From Pogonophryne albipinna (lineage: Eukaryota; Chordata; Actinopteri; Perciformes; Artedidraconidae): a DNA stretch of 64,000 nucleotides. The position numbers and the translations under genes are program-made. Location of the stretch: positions 14,740,777 to 14,804,776 of the forward strand of contig CM053247.1 of assembly GCA_028583405.1 (NCBI GenBank), in the 5' to 3' direction. Shown here piece after piece: positions 1 through 12,255 of this stretch. How positions within the stretch are numbered: position 1 is the stretch's first letter; each line of letters opens with the position of its first letter. The notes below the pieces were generated by a model, which worked only from the letters and a program-made list of their open reading frames with translations, searched no databases and had not been told where the DNA came from.

Positions 1-3000
1 CTCCACTCTTTTGCTCCCTACCGCTGACTCTCCTACAAAGACACTAATAAATTAATTTGCATTCACCAAACTTTTTCTGCACAGATTAGTTTTTTTTCTG
101 CATACATTTACATGGTTTTAGCACTGCAAATGCCCTTTAAATAATACAGTAAAATATCCTTAAAACCAATATGAATAAACACATAAACAAATCACTGTAG
201 CAGTGACGCATTCAACTGGATTCAAAGTAATATTAGAGTCAGAAACAACATTTAACCCAGCAGGCGTTAAATTGTACAATAAAATGTCTCCTAATTAGGA
301 ACTGTGTTGTATCAAATACAATAAAAACAAAATATATATATGTATATTTTTTTTAAATCAATCCAGACTATTCCATACAGAACTCCCTAACTCTCCGTTT
401 ATCATGATAACATTATGGCTCATAACACACGCAGGAACCAGAAACAAATAGGAAGTAAGGTATTACAATGGGTGTGAGCGTAAAAGAGAGAGGGAGGAGG
501 AGATGGATTATCATGGTCAAAATGATTCAAGCGAGGTGAAATGCATCAAATTGGAAAAGATAAGGGAATAATAAGAGAAATTGAGCTATTAAAAGAGGTG
601 CATGAATCTGAGCAAAAATAAATGGAAGGAAGAGGGAGAAGGAAGCACTTATGGAGACTCGAGAGAGAAAGATGAATAGATTTGAGAGTAGATGAAGGGC
701 AGAAAGTTGGAAAAGGCAGAGAGGGGAAAGAAAGAAAGCAGGTGTAAGATTCATGGAGAGCACTTATCCCGAAATATATATGAAGCCATGGCAGGAAATG
801 AGACAGATGCAGAGAAGAGAGGAGGGAAAAATGGCGGGGAGAGAGCTGCCAGGTTAGAATGACTCTCCCTCAGAGCAGTTGCCTGGGAAAGTTTGGTGGT
901 AATGGTGATGGATGTAGAGTAGGAGGGTAGGGGGGGTGGTGACGAATGGTGACGAATGGTGATGGTGGTTAAGGTGGAGGGGTGATGAGTGCCTCCATCA
1001 TCCCTGGCTCTCTAATAGCCCTTCATCAGAGCTGCCCAGCGCTGACGTGACTCAGCCTAATTGCGGCGCCTTGGAGCTGCGCGTCACTTTCACTCCAACC
1101 GTAGTGAGGCCGAGAAAAAAATGGAAAATCTGAAAATATCCATCTCCTTTCCCAGCCACGGATGACGCAGCCCCCTAAAAAGCCCTCTCCCAAAAAACAT
1201 TAAATCCCCTTTCAGCATCCAAAACGCGTGTAGGTGCAAACGTCGACACGGGGAGCACTGTACACGCAAATAGATCACAGCCCCGGCTGAGGAAATGTTC
1301 AAGTGTTCGCCCATGGGCAAGGCATGACTGATGATGGACTCATCACTGATCTTGCATCTCTGCACAGTCATATCGCCTTTCTGAAAGATTGCACAGCTCG
1401 TTTCCTCCTCTGAAGACCATCTGGTAAAGAATACATCGCCAGCTCCTGTAACCTCCAAAGCAGCAATGGGCACGGATCCCTAATCATCCAAAAACACAAC
1501 TGATATCCGTTTTCGAGACAGGAATGGTCCACGGCGATTAGGGCAGGCAGTCCTGAAAGAAATTGCGCAGTTTATATTCCTCTGAAACGGAGACTCTTTC
1601 CCTTCTGTCCCCGTTGAGAGGCTCTTTCCCTTCCTCCTCCTCCCTCCTCTCTTTTTCTCTCTCTTCCCTCATGCAGGTTTCTTTTCGGTGGAAGAGTCTT
1701 GGACATTGCCTGCCCCGCCTCCATAGTCACTGGCACTGACACTGTACAACTCGCCCAAATTCCATTATTAACAACAATTCAATGGAGAACAACAAGACCC
1801 TGCAGTGTGTCCCTTTATAAGTGTTTAGTTCAAGAGTCAAACTCCCTGTTGGAGGTAAAGGGGCCAAGAGCCACTTGGGGAATCAAAAGTTTTTCTTTGG
1901 AGATGTCTGGTAATCTTGTCAGGTTCCGGTCAATTCCCAAGAAAACGAAAACTAGGCCAAGAGCATGTTGGGAAATCAAATTAAAGCCCATGCCATTTAG
2001 CTCCCACACAGATGGCTCCTCAGATGCGTTATAAAGGGGTCCCCAATAAATGCAGATTGATTTAATTTCACTGGTAATGCATTCAAAAGCACTCACTGTA
2101 ATCTGATTAGACATTTCCCATGCGTTTTCTCTAATGTGACAGAACAAGTTCAAACATGTCTAGAGAACCGTTTTCCAGGGTTCTTATTACATGGGAAATG
2201 TTGGATTCCCTCATCAAAGATATTCAATAAATGTCTACACTTTTCCACCATTTTAGAAGCTGCTGTTTTACAGTTTCTGAGTGGATAAGCATATGGAAGA
2301 AGTTGACTTCCAATGCCTTTACGAAACAAAAAGATTTGCTCCAAAATAACACATCATCTGAACACAGAGATGTTAGAAAAAGGAAAAACAATGCACAATG
2401 TTTAACTTTGAAAACTTTGGATAGTGTATTCCTCTAATCCAATTCAATTGTCAGACAGGAAGGTTAATAACCAGCGCATAACAAATATATATCTAGGTTG
2501 TTTCCACATCATATTTACATTCAAGTTAATTTCAGCTGCTTTAATCAGCTTTCATCCATAAAACACACCTCCGAAGTCTGATATCTTTGTAACCAGCATG
2601 CTTGAGAATTAGCCAATTGACATTTTTATTCAACATGTTGCTATGAGCCCCCCCTCCGGTTCCCACCCAACGAGAGACCACCAGTGTACACACAGAGACT
2701 TGGGTCTGATAAAGAGGCTCTTAAACCCTGAGGAAGTTTGTGTTTGGTCTTTCATGGGGAAAATCCTTACGTCTGAATACAACCTTGAGCACAACCCCCC
2801 CCCCCCCCTCTCTGGTCCCCCTCTCTCATTACTGGACCATTCTTCCCCCCGGCTCACTTTCTCCAGGGTCCTTCTCTTGTTTTTCTCCCTCTCCCTTTCA
2901 GGAGTTTGGGCTGAGTCCTTTTCCAGTGGGGAAGTCCGGACCTTCTCTCTCACAACGCTGAGCGACTCCAAACGTCTTGTGGGAGGCTTCATTAGAATTC

Positions 3001-3032
3001 ATTTGTTTGAAAAGGTTCATTTCTCCTCCCTT

Positions 3033-3640
3033 AATAATAATAATAATAATAATTCATTTATTTTATATAGGTGCCTTTCAAGGCTCTCAAGGTCGCCGTA
3101 CAAACACATAAAAAACAAGATACACAATACATAACACCAGCATAAGAGTCATAAACAAGACAATGCAGTATATAAATCAATCAAATAACCAAATAAATAA
3201 AAACAGAGGATGTGTGATGGATAATGATCAGGGTGGATATGCGAGTGTGAAGAGATATGTTTTGAGGCGTGATTTGAAAATGGGGAGAGAGTCAGTGTTG
3301 CGGATGTCAGGTGGGAGGGAGTTCCAGAGGCGGGGTGCAGAGCGGCTGAAGGCTCTAGACCCCATGGTGGTTAAACGGAAGGGGGGTGCAGTGAGGCTGA
3401 GGGAAGCAGAAGATCTGAGTGTGCGGATGGGTGTGTTGATGTGCAGGAGGTCGGAGAGGTACAGAGGAGTGAGGTTATGGATGGCCTTAAAGGCGAGGAG
3501 CAGAATCTTAAAAACGATACGGGATTTGACGGGGAGCCAGTGAAGTTGCTGAAGAACAGGAGTGATGTGGTTAATGGAGGGGGTTCTGGTGATGATGCGG
3601 GCGGTCCTTCTGTCTTGTTTTCAGGTTGGGGGATTATAGC
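3033..3640. repeat. Teleost interspersed repeat with AAT tract, copy A
   Basis: It begins with (AAT)8 and TATATAGGTGCCTTTCAAGG, a sequence type scattered widely in fish genomes. It runs through a G-rich part with long but meaningless open frames. Identical blocks occur at 17590-18197 and 47724-48331. A related AAT plus AGCGCTTTTACAGG fragment is at 7900-8000. I cannot assign the transposon class. Confidence 0.6.
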
Positions 3641-4101
3641 ATAAAAACATTCTTGACTTCACCTTGATTAACTGCATTGTTTGCGTGTTGCTACTGTGTG
3701 ACAAATCTAATATTCACAAAAGGACATTCTTTTTTGATTTATGAATGTACCATTAAAATACTTTTGTTCATAAAAGATTCCAACTGATTTGTGTTTCCAG
3801 GTCTGTCTGGTGAGTTAGCCAGAACAGGATACAGTATATTATGGGCTTCATGAAAACATTGGGAATTCAGTGTATTTCCAAACAGAAGCACTTATTTCCA
3901 ATGATGTAATTCAACTCATATTTTGAACATATTATCTACAGCCCAGGACTGTCATCACACATTCCACAACAGCTAATCAGATTACTAGAGAATTCAATGA
4001 GAACAGCAGACAGTTAGATGACCAGACAGACACTTGATCCAGATGTTGCAATAAGCAAGTTTCCAGTGAAACACTTACCAGAAGGAGACTATTCCCTGTG
4101 T

Positions 4102-4103
<2 letters not shown>

Positions 4104-4139
<36 letters not shown>
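4104..4139. repeat. GT microsatellite, copy A
   Basis: A GT tract whose counterparts at 18657-18710 (longer) and 48790-48824 (similar) differ in length between the three copies. Confidence 0.9.
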
Positions 4140-4140
<1 letters not shown>

Positions 4141-4511
4141 GGTTGTTGATGTTTGAGCAGGGTAAAAGGGGGGTCAGTGTGGAAAGACTGATGCCGGTCT
4201 GTAAAGAGGCGGACAGACGAGACTAAAAAGGAAATGAAGATACAAAGAAGCCTTACCAGAATTGAGTCAGACCAACTTCAAAGTATCAAAGAATGACTCA
4301 TTGTAAGAGGCCAGGTGTGGTGACCTGTTTCATAGAATGCAAAACATTTGAGAAGTAACACAGTGTTTTAATTTAAAATACATTTTGCAGTGTATCGAAG
4401 CCTTGAATCCATTTCAATCCAGTAACAAACAGCTCTAACAATAAATAATATTCCTCAGTAACAAATAGTCAGTGGTTGTGTGTGTGTGTATGTGTGTGTG
4501 TGTTAAAGCAT

Positions 4512-4952
4512 TTAGTTGTCCAGGCTCAAGAGTAGAGCAGTCCCTCTCTTGATCCAATGGTCTGGGGTCACAGCTCCAGATTTGAGTTCTATACCGACCA
4601 CAAAAGAAGGCCGGCCTGATCCCCCCGAACGCACCGGGAAGTAGTAACACGGACACAGGTACACACCTGCACACACAAGAGAAACAGACAGAGTTGAGAC
4701 CACAGTGCATGACATCACGGACTATATACAAACAGATGGAGAAAATCAGAACTGATGATGAATAGTGCAGAAATCCCCCCCAAAAGTCCCAAACTATTCA
4801 CCCTTGGCCGCCTTCTTGCGGTTCTCCACAGGCTTGAAGTGGATGGTTGGGATGGGGCAGACCATCTGCATGGGCTCAGCCTCCACCAGACAGGAGTTCC
4901 TCTTGTCCCAACCAGCCCCCTCCAAGAACAAACCTCGGACAAATACTCCATC
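4512..4952 (-). pseudogene. dnah2: dnah2 terminal two exons, copy A (duplicate fragment)
   Basis: Exons at 4802-4952 and 4512-4666 are intact, keep their splice sites and stop codon, and encode the same C-terminus as copy B. The exon that must precede them (ISVDTLSWEF...) is not present next to this copy: upstream is an N gap and then an unrelated AAA-domain exon. Unless sequence in the gap or outside supplies it, this is a non-functional duplicate, or a misplaced haplotype copy. I call it a pseudogene fragment because of missing upstream exons, not because of lesions. Confidence 0.75.
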
Positions 4953-5106
4953 CTGTAGGGGGAGGCAGGGAGTGAGTAGGGAAACAAGGGAGAAAAGGGA
5001 GGGGGGAATCATGAAGTATTAGGTGAGATATTAACACTTGGTTGGAGGTCACATTTCGTAAACAATGTTTATGTCACACAGCCATGCCAATTAGTTAATG
5101 TAAGTG

Positions 5107-5310
5107 GGAGGGGTGAAAAAAAAAGGAAAGATAAAGGCTGCAGGGGAGAGGAAGGAAAGAGGAGAGAGGGAAGAGCAGGGAGGAAAGGAAGAGAAAAAAA
5201 ACGAGATTGGTGAAAAAAAAAAGGAAAGATAAAGGCTGCAGGGGAGAGGAAGGAAAGAGGAGAGAGGGAAGAGCAGGGAGGAAAGGGAAGAGAAAAAAAA
5301 CGAGATTGGT
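5107..5310. repeat. Tandem AG-rich repeat, two units, copy A
   Basis: Two direct units of roughly 107 bp are each built of AAAGGAAAGATAAAGGCTGC, purine-rich sequence and AAAAACGAGATTGGTG. Equivalent pairs are at 19685-19890 and 49799-50003, with one- or two-base A-run differences. The long open frame across it is an artefact of the missing stops in purine repeats. Confidence 0.85.
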
Positions 5311-5630
5311 GAAAAAAAACAGAGTGGGAAGCAATAGGTCATGAGGGAGCGAGTGAAGTAAGAGAACTGCCAAAGAGAAAGATGGAGGGAAGGAGGGGAA
5401 GAGAGACAGGACACAAGAAGAAGGAGGGGAAGAGAAGAACAAACAAGGAAAGATAAGCTCTGACATAAGTAGGGTTGGGTATCGTTTGAATTTCCACGAT
5501 TCTGATTCCGATTCCGATTCTACTTTTCGATTCCGGTTCTTAACGGTTCTCAATTCCGATTCTTTGAGGGGCAGGGTAAAAAAGATGCACGATATTGGTT
5601 TTTTGAAACCGATACCGATAACTTCCTGCT

Positions 5631-6142
5631 NNNNNNNNNNNNNNNNNNNNNNNNNNNNNNNNNNNNNNNNNNNNNNNNNNNNNNNNNNNNNNNNNNNNNN
5701 NNNNNNNNNNNNNNNNNNNNNNNNNNNNNNNNNNNNNNNNNNNNNNNNNNNNNNNNNNNNNNNNNNNNNNNNNNNNNNNNNNNNNNNNNNNNNNNNNNNN
5801 NNNNNNNNNNNNNNNNNNNNNNNNNNNNNNNNNNNNNNNNNNNNNNNNNNNNNNNNNNNNNNNNNNNNNNNNNNNNNNNNNNNNNNNNNNNNNNNNNNNN
5901 NNNNNNNNNNNNNNNNNNNNNNNNNNNNNNNNNNNNNNNNNNNNNNNNNNNNNNNNNNNNNNNNNNNNNNNNNNNNNNNNNNNNNNNNNNNNNNNNNNNN
6001 NNNNNNNNNNNNNNNNNNNNNNNNNNNNNNNNNNNNNNNNNNNNNNNNNNNNNNNNNNNNNNNNNNNNNNNNNNNNNNNNNNNNNNNNNNNNNNNNNNNN
6101 NNNNNNNNNNNNNNNNNNNNNNNNNNNNNNNNNNNNNNNNNN
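5631..6142. other. Assembly gap (N)
   Basis: A run of 512 N. It begins inside the left end of the inner hAT element of copy A and ends in unrelated sequence about 120 bases from the dynein AAA exon. The join on either side is unverified. Confidence 1.
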
Positions 6143-6263
6143 AAACATATGCTCATTGTGATCTTGTTAAATGTCCTTATTTAGTTTTTAATATGTATTG
6201 TTTCAATGTTCCAACAAAAGGGGACACCGTCATGCTATATGTATCTCAAACATCTGTAGTAAC

Positions 6264-6431
6264 CTTCTCTGAACTCCTGTTTCCGGTATTGCTTGGTGAC
6301 TTCCACCTCGAACACCTGGTATTCACAGATGTAGGCGGCCATCTTTGACAGGCTCTGTCTACCGGAGCCCCCCACACCTACAAGAAGCATGTTGCCCCTG
6401 AGCTGCCTGATCACACGCACAATGCGAGTTA
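6264..6431 (-). CDS. dnah2: Dynein heavy chain AAA-domain P-loop exon, out of order
   Basis: This 168-bp minus-strand exon has acceptor CTTCACAG and donor GTTACT. It encodes TRIVRVIRQLRGN, then MLLVGVGGSGRQSLSK and MAAYICEYQVFEVEVTKQY RKQEFRE. GVGGSGRQSL is the Walker A loop of the fourth AAA module (AAA4) of axonemal dyneins, and the exon fits DNAH2 well, though I cannot exclude a close paralog. AAA4 lies roughly 1,500 residues upstream of the C-terminus. In gene order it should be far to the right of 29501, yet it lies left of the copy B stop, about 120 bases from a gap edge. No other dynein exon was found between 6432 and 14563. Confidence 0.85.
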
Positions 6432-7188
6432 CTGTGAAGAGAAAACAAAGGAATTATCCAGATCATCATTTCTGTAGTTTTTTTTTTTTTAAACCTATAT
6501 CATTATGTGACACACTTTTCTATTTCCATTTCCTATGAATAGTGTGGAATCTTTTCTAATATTAGCATATCACTTTATGGAGCTTCAGTGTCCCTGGTTA
6601 TGCCTGCACACTGACAAACCAGCGCAACACACACACACACTAGTGTTGCTCCATGTTGTTTCTGCAGTAATGTAGTGCTATTGATTTGCAGTGGCGTGGG
6701 GTAAAGTGTCAGATTGACAGCAGTGTGTGGAGAGCAGAGCCTGCTGCTGAGAGGCCTTCTCTCTCCACTGCAGGGTAGCTTTGAGCTGCGCCTCATGCAC
6801 CGTTCTTTCAAAAGGAGCTTCAAACTAGGCCTGAATCATAAATCTGACAAACAGTGAACACAACAAAGACACATCAGAGAACAGCACATGAGGACCTCTT
6901 ACATTGATCGTGGTAATGTACGGGATTGACAGCACAGAATAGGATGGAGGGAGTTGACTCTGTGTGTTGATGCATCAGGGGAATTTTTCTGGGGACTCGA
7001 AGGAGCAGCAGGCTCATGGGCACCCCCCAGGAGTCAGGTTGTAGCCTGGGTGTACAGTATAGCAAACTGGATACAGCATTGGAGGCGCTCACCTGTATAT
7101 TCCTATGAAATTTGCTCAGTGGCATATGAAGCCAAAAGAATATCCTGACTTCTTGTACGTTGTATCATCCAGGGACTTGAGCCCATTT

Positions 7189-7770
7189 ACCTCATTCACA
7201 CCAACGGTGTTTCGGGGCCGGTTCGAAGCTGGAGCTTGAAAAGCACCGGGTTTTCCTCTTCACACCGCAGTGGAGCAGCCTCTTAGCTCCGGAATCCGGT
7301 TCGTTTCAAGCACCAAAAAATTGTCCGGCCAGAGCAAAAGCACCACATACGTCACGCTTACGTCGAGGCGGGGGCAGGGGCGGGATCAACTCCTGAACAA
7401 CAACAAGAAGCCCGCGTTTTATCCAGCTTGTACACAACGATGGAGAAACGTAACAAGCAGCAGTGGTCCACTGAAGAGACCAGCTACCTACTGGGAATCT
7501 GGTCTGCCGAAGAGGTACAGAGGAAGCTGGAGCACAATCGGCCATTGTTGTTGTTGTCGGTGTCAGCTGTGAGGGGTTTCCGCGCGGTTTGGCTTTATGA
7601 AGCAGGCACGCAAACGGCTACGTCATGACGCAAACGATGACGCAATGACGCAGCACCAGTCGGACTCTGGGCGGTGTGAAAAGAGCCTCCGCTAAACCGA
7701 AGAACCGGTTCTGAACCTGAAAAGCTCTAGCACGGAGCTTGAACCGGAGTTGCGTTGGTGTGAATGAGGT
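7189..7770. mobile_element. Harbinger-like element with Myb/SANT frame
   Basis: The inverted ends are ACCTCATTCACACCAACG and CGTTGGTGTGAATGAGGT. The interior frame at 7440-7628 (plus) encodes MEKRNKQQWSTEETSYLLGI then WSAEEVQRKLE, a Myb/SANT-like helix-turn-helix start typical of PIF/Harbinger accessory proteins. The remaining domain is lost. The flanks do not give a clear 3-bp duplication, so the family is inferred from the protein fragment and end structure. Confidence 0.65.
7440..7628 (+). pseudogene. Myb/SANT-like domain remnant of a Harbinger-type transposon
   Basis: About 30 residues after the ATG resemble the first helix of Myb/SANT DNA-binding domains (WSTEETSYLLGIWS). The rest of the frame to the stop has no recognisable structure. 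It is a truncated transposon exon. Confidence 0.5.
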
Positions 7771-7898
7771 ATTTGACGGGTGCGCTTGCATTTTCATTAA
7801 ACTCCGCCTCCAATCCACTCTGTCATGGCCGTACTCTGTTCAGTCAAATATAATACATGGAAAATGTGGCTTTTAGCATGTTCTACAACTCTTAGGCC

Positions 7899-8010
7899 AT
7901 AATAATAATAATAATAATAATAATGCATTACATTTTTTTTTTTTATTAGAGCGCTTTTACAGGTGCTCAAAGCGCTTTACAAGTACACATTACACATATT
8001 AGACATGTAA
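7899..8010. repeat. AAT microsatellite with fish repeat fragment
   Basis: (AAT)n is followed by a T-rich tract and AGCGCTTTTACAGGTGCTCA then AAGCGCTTTACAAG, a fragment related to the repeat at 3033. Confidence 0.6.
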
Positions 8011-9938
8011 GAGTCATTACTGCGGACATAATGAATTAAAGAAAAGGAAATCAAGTGTTTGTACTGTGACGTGAATTTACCTACAACTATGCTAATTCAC
8101 GGACTTCTCTTTGCTAATGTAAGAACATTTTTTGGGCCCAATGACGACATGGACAGTTATGGAAGTGAAGTACCACCATTTAGCCACTACAAAAATGTGC
8201 TTCAACACCTGGCTCACTTCCTGGGGGTTTGGATTTAAGTCCCACAGCTGGGTCTCTCCATGCACTTCTTGAGGAACTTCACATCTAGTAGGCATACGCC
8301 AGACTCAGCAGGATCACCTGACAAACACACACATGCACTCACACAGAAACAACATCAATATCTCATCATTCATCACTGTCATCATCATTCTGTCCGATTA
8401 CTTTTGATCGATTCTTCAAGCCACTATTAAACCACAGTCCACCCTGTAATCCATCATTTAATCTGTCTGAAGAGTAGTAAATGTGCCAGATGCTGGCAGT
8501 TTGTTGGCCTCAATGTCACTGTGAGTCAAAGACGACCCTGAAATCAAAAACAACAGTTAGAAAAATTGGTGATTGTTGCAAAAGCGGTGCATACAGTTTT
8601 AACTTGAAATACAATCAAGGGCAGAATTCAATTTGGGCAATCTAATACAGATTAGAATGAAATGATCCTCTCCGTTGCAACACTGTTTCTGATTTAGAGT
8701 GAATAAGTGGATGTATGTATCATATATTTTGCAGCAAGAGTCTCTGCACAGCACTTCATTGAAAAAAACACAACAATCATTAATATGCTGAGATAAAAAT
8801 GCCAAAGAGGCATATATTAACTACCCACCTCAAGACAAACAACAAATACAAAATTAAACGTTATAACTAACATCATAGACAAACAGTAAACAAATGACAT
8901 TCAAAAAAAGGAGAGAATATTGGCAGTATCCATAAAGCAACTTCAGAAATTACAATTATTTGTATATGATTTAACAAGATAAACATAGCCACAATGTGTC
9001 TGGTTTCAGAGCAGCAAGGCTTATGGTTTAATAAAGTAGAGTGTTTGAGACTTTAATAAACTACAATAACACACTTCAACCAGGAAAACATCAATATTCC
9101 TGCCTGAAAAACAGTCTGACATTTACGGAAAATGTATAATCATCTGTCTAGTTGATAACAAGAAGCTTTTCTCAGACACATTTCGCCTCTGCGAGAATAA
9201 CATGTAATGCTTTGTCCTAGTGCAGCAAAAAAAGTGAATACACAGATTGACCAAAAACATCCTGAAACCTAATTGGTAGGCCATGAATTAAAAAGAAAAA
9301 AGCAGATGAACATTGGCTATTTTCTGCCTCTTTATAACCATTGATTTGACCGTGGCAATGTAAGCTATAATTATGTGAACAATTGTAATAACTTTGCAAT
9401 GGATTTCAATCCATTAGATTTAGTTGGTACATTCTCCATCGAAATTTCAGCCCACAACTGATAGTATTCTCTACATATTGATCAATGGGTGAGGATCAAG
9501 ATTGAGCTATTTGTTGTAAAGGTATAACAATATGAGTAATCTATGATTATGCTTTAGGGTGGATAGGAAAGGTAAATAAGAGCGGTGCTCACACTCTATT
9601 GATATTCAAATATCCAGCTGATAATATCACAAGTCTGGAGGGACCAGCTAGCAGAAAGAGAAGAACTTGATTGATCAAGAGAAAGCAAAAATATACGCAC
9701 AAAACAAACAAAAAGGTTGACAAAAAATAAAATATATATTTGCATTAATCTTCATTCAAATGTTTTTTAATAACTAAATAGCTTATTGAAATCAATTAGA
9801 TCTTTTGGACATGTGTTATCTTTAACCAAAAATAAACTACCTACTGTATAAGAGCTGGCTACAGAATATAGTAGAGTGCAGTACCGTGTTAATGTATATC
9901 CTACATACTACAGATACCCAACTTGATGTTGAGATAAG

Positions 9939-10203
9939 ATAAGATGACCCTTTATTAATCTCCAAGGAGAAATTCACTCCACTCTGTTATTGTATTCACA
10001 TTACAATACACACATGCATACGACCTATATACAGTTTAGGTATGCCTAAACACATGCATCTGTATAGAGAGGTGCCAGAGCGAAGAGGCTGCTCAAGGAC
10101 ACCTCAAACTGGAACCTTTTCAGCTTCCAGTTTATTTTTGGTGTGACCGGGACTTGAACCGGCAACCCTTCAGTTCCCTACACACTGAGCTACTGCTGCC
10201 CCA
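9939..10203 (-). repeat. tRNA-derived SINE
   Basis: On the minus strand the head contains an A box (TAGCTCAGTGTG) and a B box (GGTTCAAGTCC) at tRNA-like spacing, preceded by GGGGCAGCAG. The body runs about 200 bases and ends in a GATAAGATAAGATGA-type tail at 9939. This is the layout of an RNA polymerase III SINE. It is not a functional tRNA gene, because it cannot fold into a full cloverleaf from what I see. Confidence 0.75.
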
Positions 10204-10903
10204 ACCAAGACAAGAACTAATGACAGACTTAGATTTTCTTCAGACTTACAGGACCCGATAAAGACACAGGTCCTTGTATTCTTCTAAAAGGGACCATAGT
10301 TACCAAACTGAACATCGTGCTGTTTTGAACAGGACTTATGTGTTCTGCCTGATCTGGGGCTCCTGCATAAAAGGAGAACACTGGCCTATTCAAGTTCTGT
10401 TCATCTTGTAAATTACATGGATTTGAATGTCATATTAGTAAAAAGGGCATACATCAATGAAAGATGAGGGAGAGTAACAAAGTAATTTCATGTTGTCCAC
10501 TTCACCTACTCAAGAGGCAGGGCAATCATTATTTCCAGAATGCTCTATGGCTTGAAAAAAGCAAATGTATCTAGTTTTCTTTTGTGACCGTCGATGAGAA
10601 GAGTAGAGAGAGGAAGAAGCTGGGGACAAGTGGCTGAGGTAAGAAGGAGCAGAAAAGGTTGGAAGGAGCACAGCAACAGAGATGAAAGAGTGGCAGAACA
10701 TTGAAAAGACTGACAAGAGACAAGAGGTGAGCTGGAGATGGAGTGAGCAATGAGTGGTGAGAGCAGGGAAGTATATATATTTAAAAAAGCCATATGAAAC
10801 AAGAAAACAACAAAGAAACAAAGAGAGGTTGAGGAGGCAAAAATGAGATGGGGAAACATTTGCAGGCAGCCTTTCAGTCAACCATAATCTCCTGGGTGTT
10901 GGA

Positions 10904-11035
<132 letters not shown>

Positions 11036-11942
11036 ATTTTGCAGTGGTTATCATTATCATCACAGCTATAATCATAATCAGGGTAATTCCAGTATGGGGA
11101 GATGGAAAGGCGGATGGCAAAGGGTGATGGAGGAGAATAAAATGTCAGATAGGAGGAACAAGGACATTACGGGGTGTAACCATGGTGAAAGGCGCACACG
11201 GGGAAACAGTAGGTGGATGAGAGTGAAATAAGGACAGAGGGAGCAGGAAACAGAGAGATTGCTAAATGAGAACAAGGCGTTTTTCATTAAATCAGATCAC
11301 AATTACCAGGTTTACAAAGCCTGTGTAATGTTAGTTTTTAGGGCGCCGCAATGTGATGGCAACTTAATGAAGGAATAATATAATAAGGATGTTTGTTAGG
11401 CTCCAGCAGAGAAAGAGGTCAGAAACCCACTCATATGTGACCCTGTGGAAACCACCCTGTTATTACCCAAATTAAAAAACTGTTTTACTTCGGTTTCGAT
11501 ACGCCTTTTTCTACTATCACTACTACTACTATTGACATGGAAAGACAAATACTTGAAATATTTCACAAATAAAAAACACACGAAACTGAGACAAACTCTG
11601 AAAATGTTTGACTGTTTCATAACAAATAAACCACATGGAAAAAACGTATCAAAGGGTACTGGAGAATATTCAAGGCCCTGAATAATTATGCGGTTTAATA
11701 CTCAGTATTATCCCACAGCACATAACACTGCTAAACTCCTGAGCTTGCACTATTATTATTGTTAAAATAATTGCTTTGTATGTGTTTGAGGAACCTGTGA
11801 CCCTAGTTTTAAATTGCACACCAACACTGTAGCTGTGTATATGATATTAAAACCTTTGAACCTTGAGATATTCTTTAAGTATGACTATAGTAAAAAAGTG
11901 CATATGAGTAAATAGGAAAAGTGTGTATTTAGTGACACAATG

Positions 11943-12247
11943 GGCCTTTCTCATTTCTCTAATTCACCTCCTCGACTCCTATCCTCGTGTCTTAGTCCCG
12001 CCCACAGGAGATGCGAGCGGAGGAGTCGAGGAGGGGAACCAAGGAGAGAGGAGGGGAAGCAGCAGGCGGTTGGAGAAATGAGAAATCCTCTCCTCTGAGC
12101 GGTCATTTTAAAGAGACGTCCATTAATGATGACAGGAGGCAAGCAGCACTCTGTCTGATGGACAGATGTGTTCATGATGACTTACTTACTTTCAATTCAT
12201 TCACAGTGCGGTATAATGAGAAGATAACAGGCTACAGATGCGGACAT
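11943..12247. repeat. Left half of the target repeat, inverted copy inside the neighbouring element
   Basis: This segment, from GGGCCTTTCTCATTTCTCT to the CGCACTGTGAAT-like region near its end, matches the reverse complement of about 13602-13911. It contains GTCGAGGAGGGG-type purine repeats. Together with 13945-14275 it forms one repeat unit split by the hAT element at 12256-13936. Confidence 0.8.
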
Positions 12248-12255
12248 ATATACAC

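Larger units (their letters stand above)
1..4400. other. Non-genic sequence of copy A
   Basis: Apart from the interspersed repeat and the GT tract, I see no supported gene here. A 127-codon minus-strand frame at 1090-1473 is conserved only because the whole block is duplicated, has no recognised domain and no splice context. A GC-richer patch near 1020-1090 contains GCTGACGTGACTCAGC, a Maf/AP-1-like site, which could be regulatory. Confidence 0.5.
1..5630. repeat. Segmental duplication, copy A
   Basis: This block recurs almost base for base at 14564-20201 (copy B). From position 1580 onward it also recurs at 46271-50315 (copy C). It begins at or before the window edge and ends at an N gap, so its true limits are unknown. 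It holds the two last dnah2 exons, a GT microsatellite, a fish interspersed repeat, an AG-rich tandem repeat and the left end of a hAT element. Differences from the other copies are single substitutions, one-base indels and simple-repeat lengths. Confidence 0.95.

Noticed and set aside
1090..1473. 127-codon minus-strand frame, repeated at 15652-16035
   Set aside because: It is conserved only because the surrounding block is duplicated. There is no recognised domain and no exon signals.
2643..3134. 163-codon plus-strand frame with poly-Asn and Pro-rich tracts (also at 47334)
   Set aside because: It is read through a C homopolymer and an AAT repeat. In copy B the frame breaks at the C run, as expected for non-coding sequence.
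3163..3543. 126-codon frame rich in Arg, present in all copies
   Set aside because: It lies wholly in a widespread fish interspersed repeat. It is not a gene.
5095..6184. Long frames across the first gap and AG-rich repeats (similar at 19666 and 49754)
   Set aside because: They consist of undefined residues from N plus Ser/Phe/Leu-rich read-through of purine repeats.
8092..8295. Frame with WDLNPNPQEVSQVLKHIF, considered as a possible dynein exon
   Set aside because: It does not match any dynein segment I know. The neighbouring frames have stops and there are no matching splice sites.
10140..10203. Possible tRNA gene on the minus strand
   Set aside because: A and B boxes are present, but the sequence continues into a SINE body with a tail, so it is a retroposon head.
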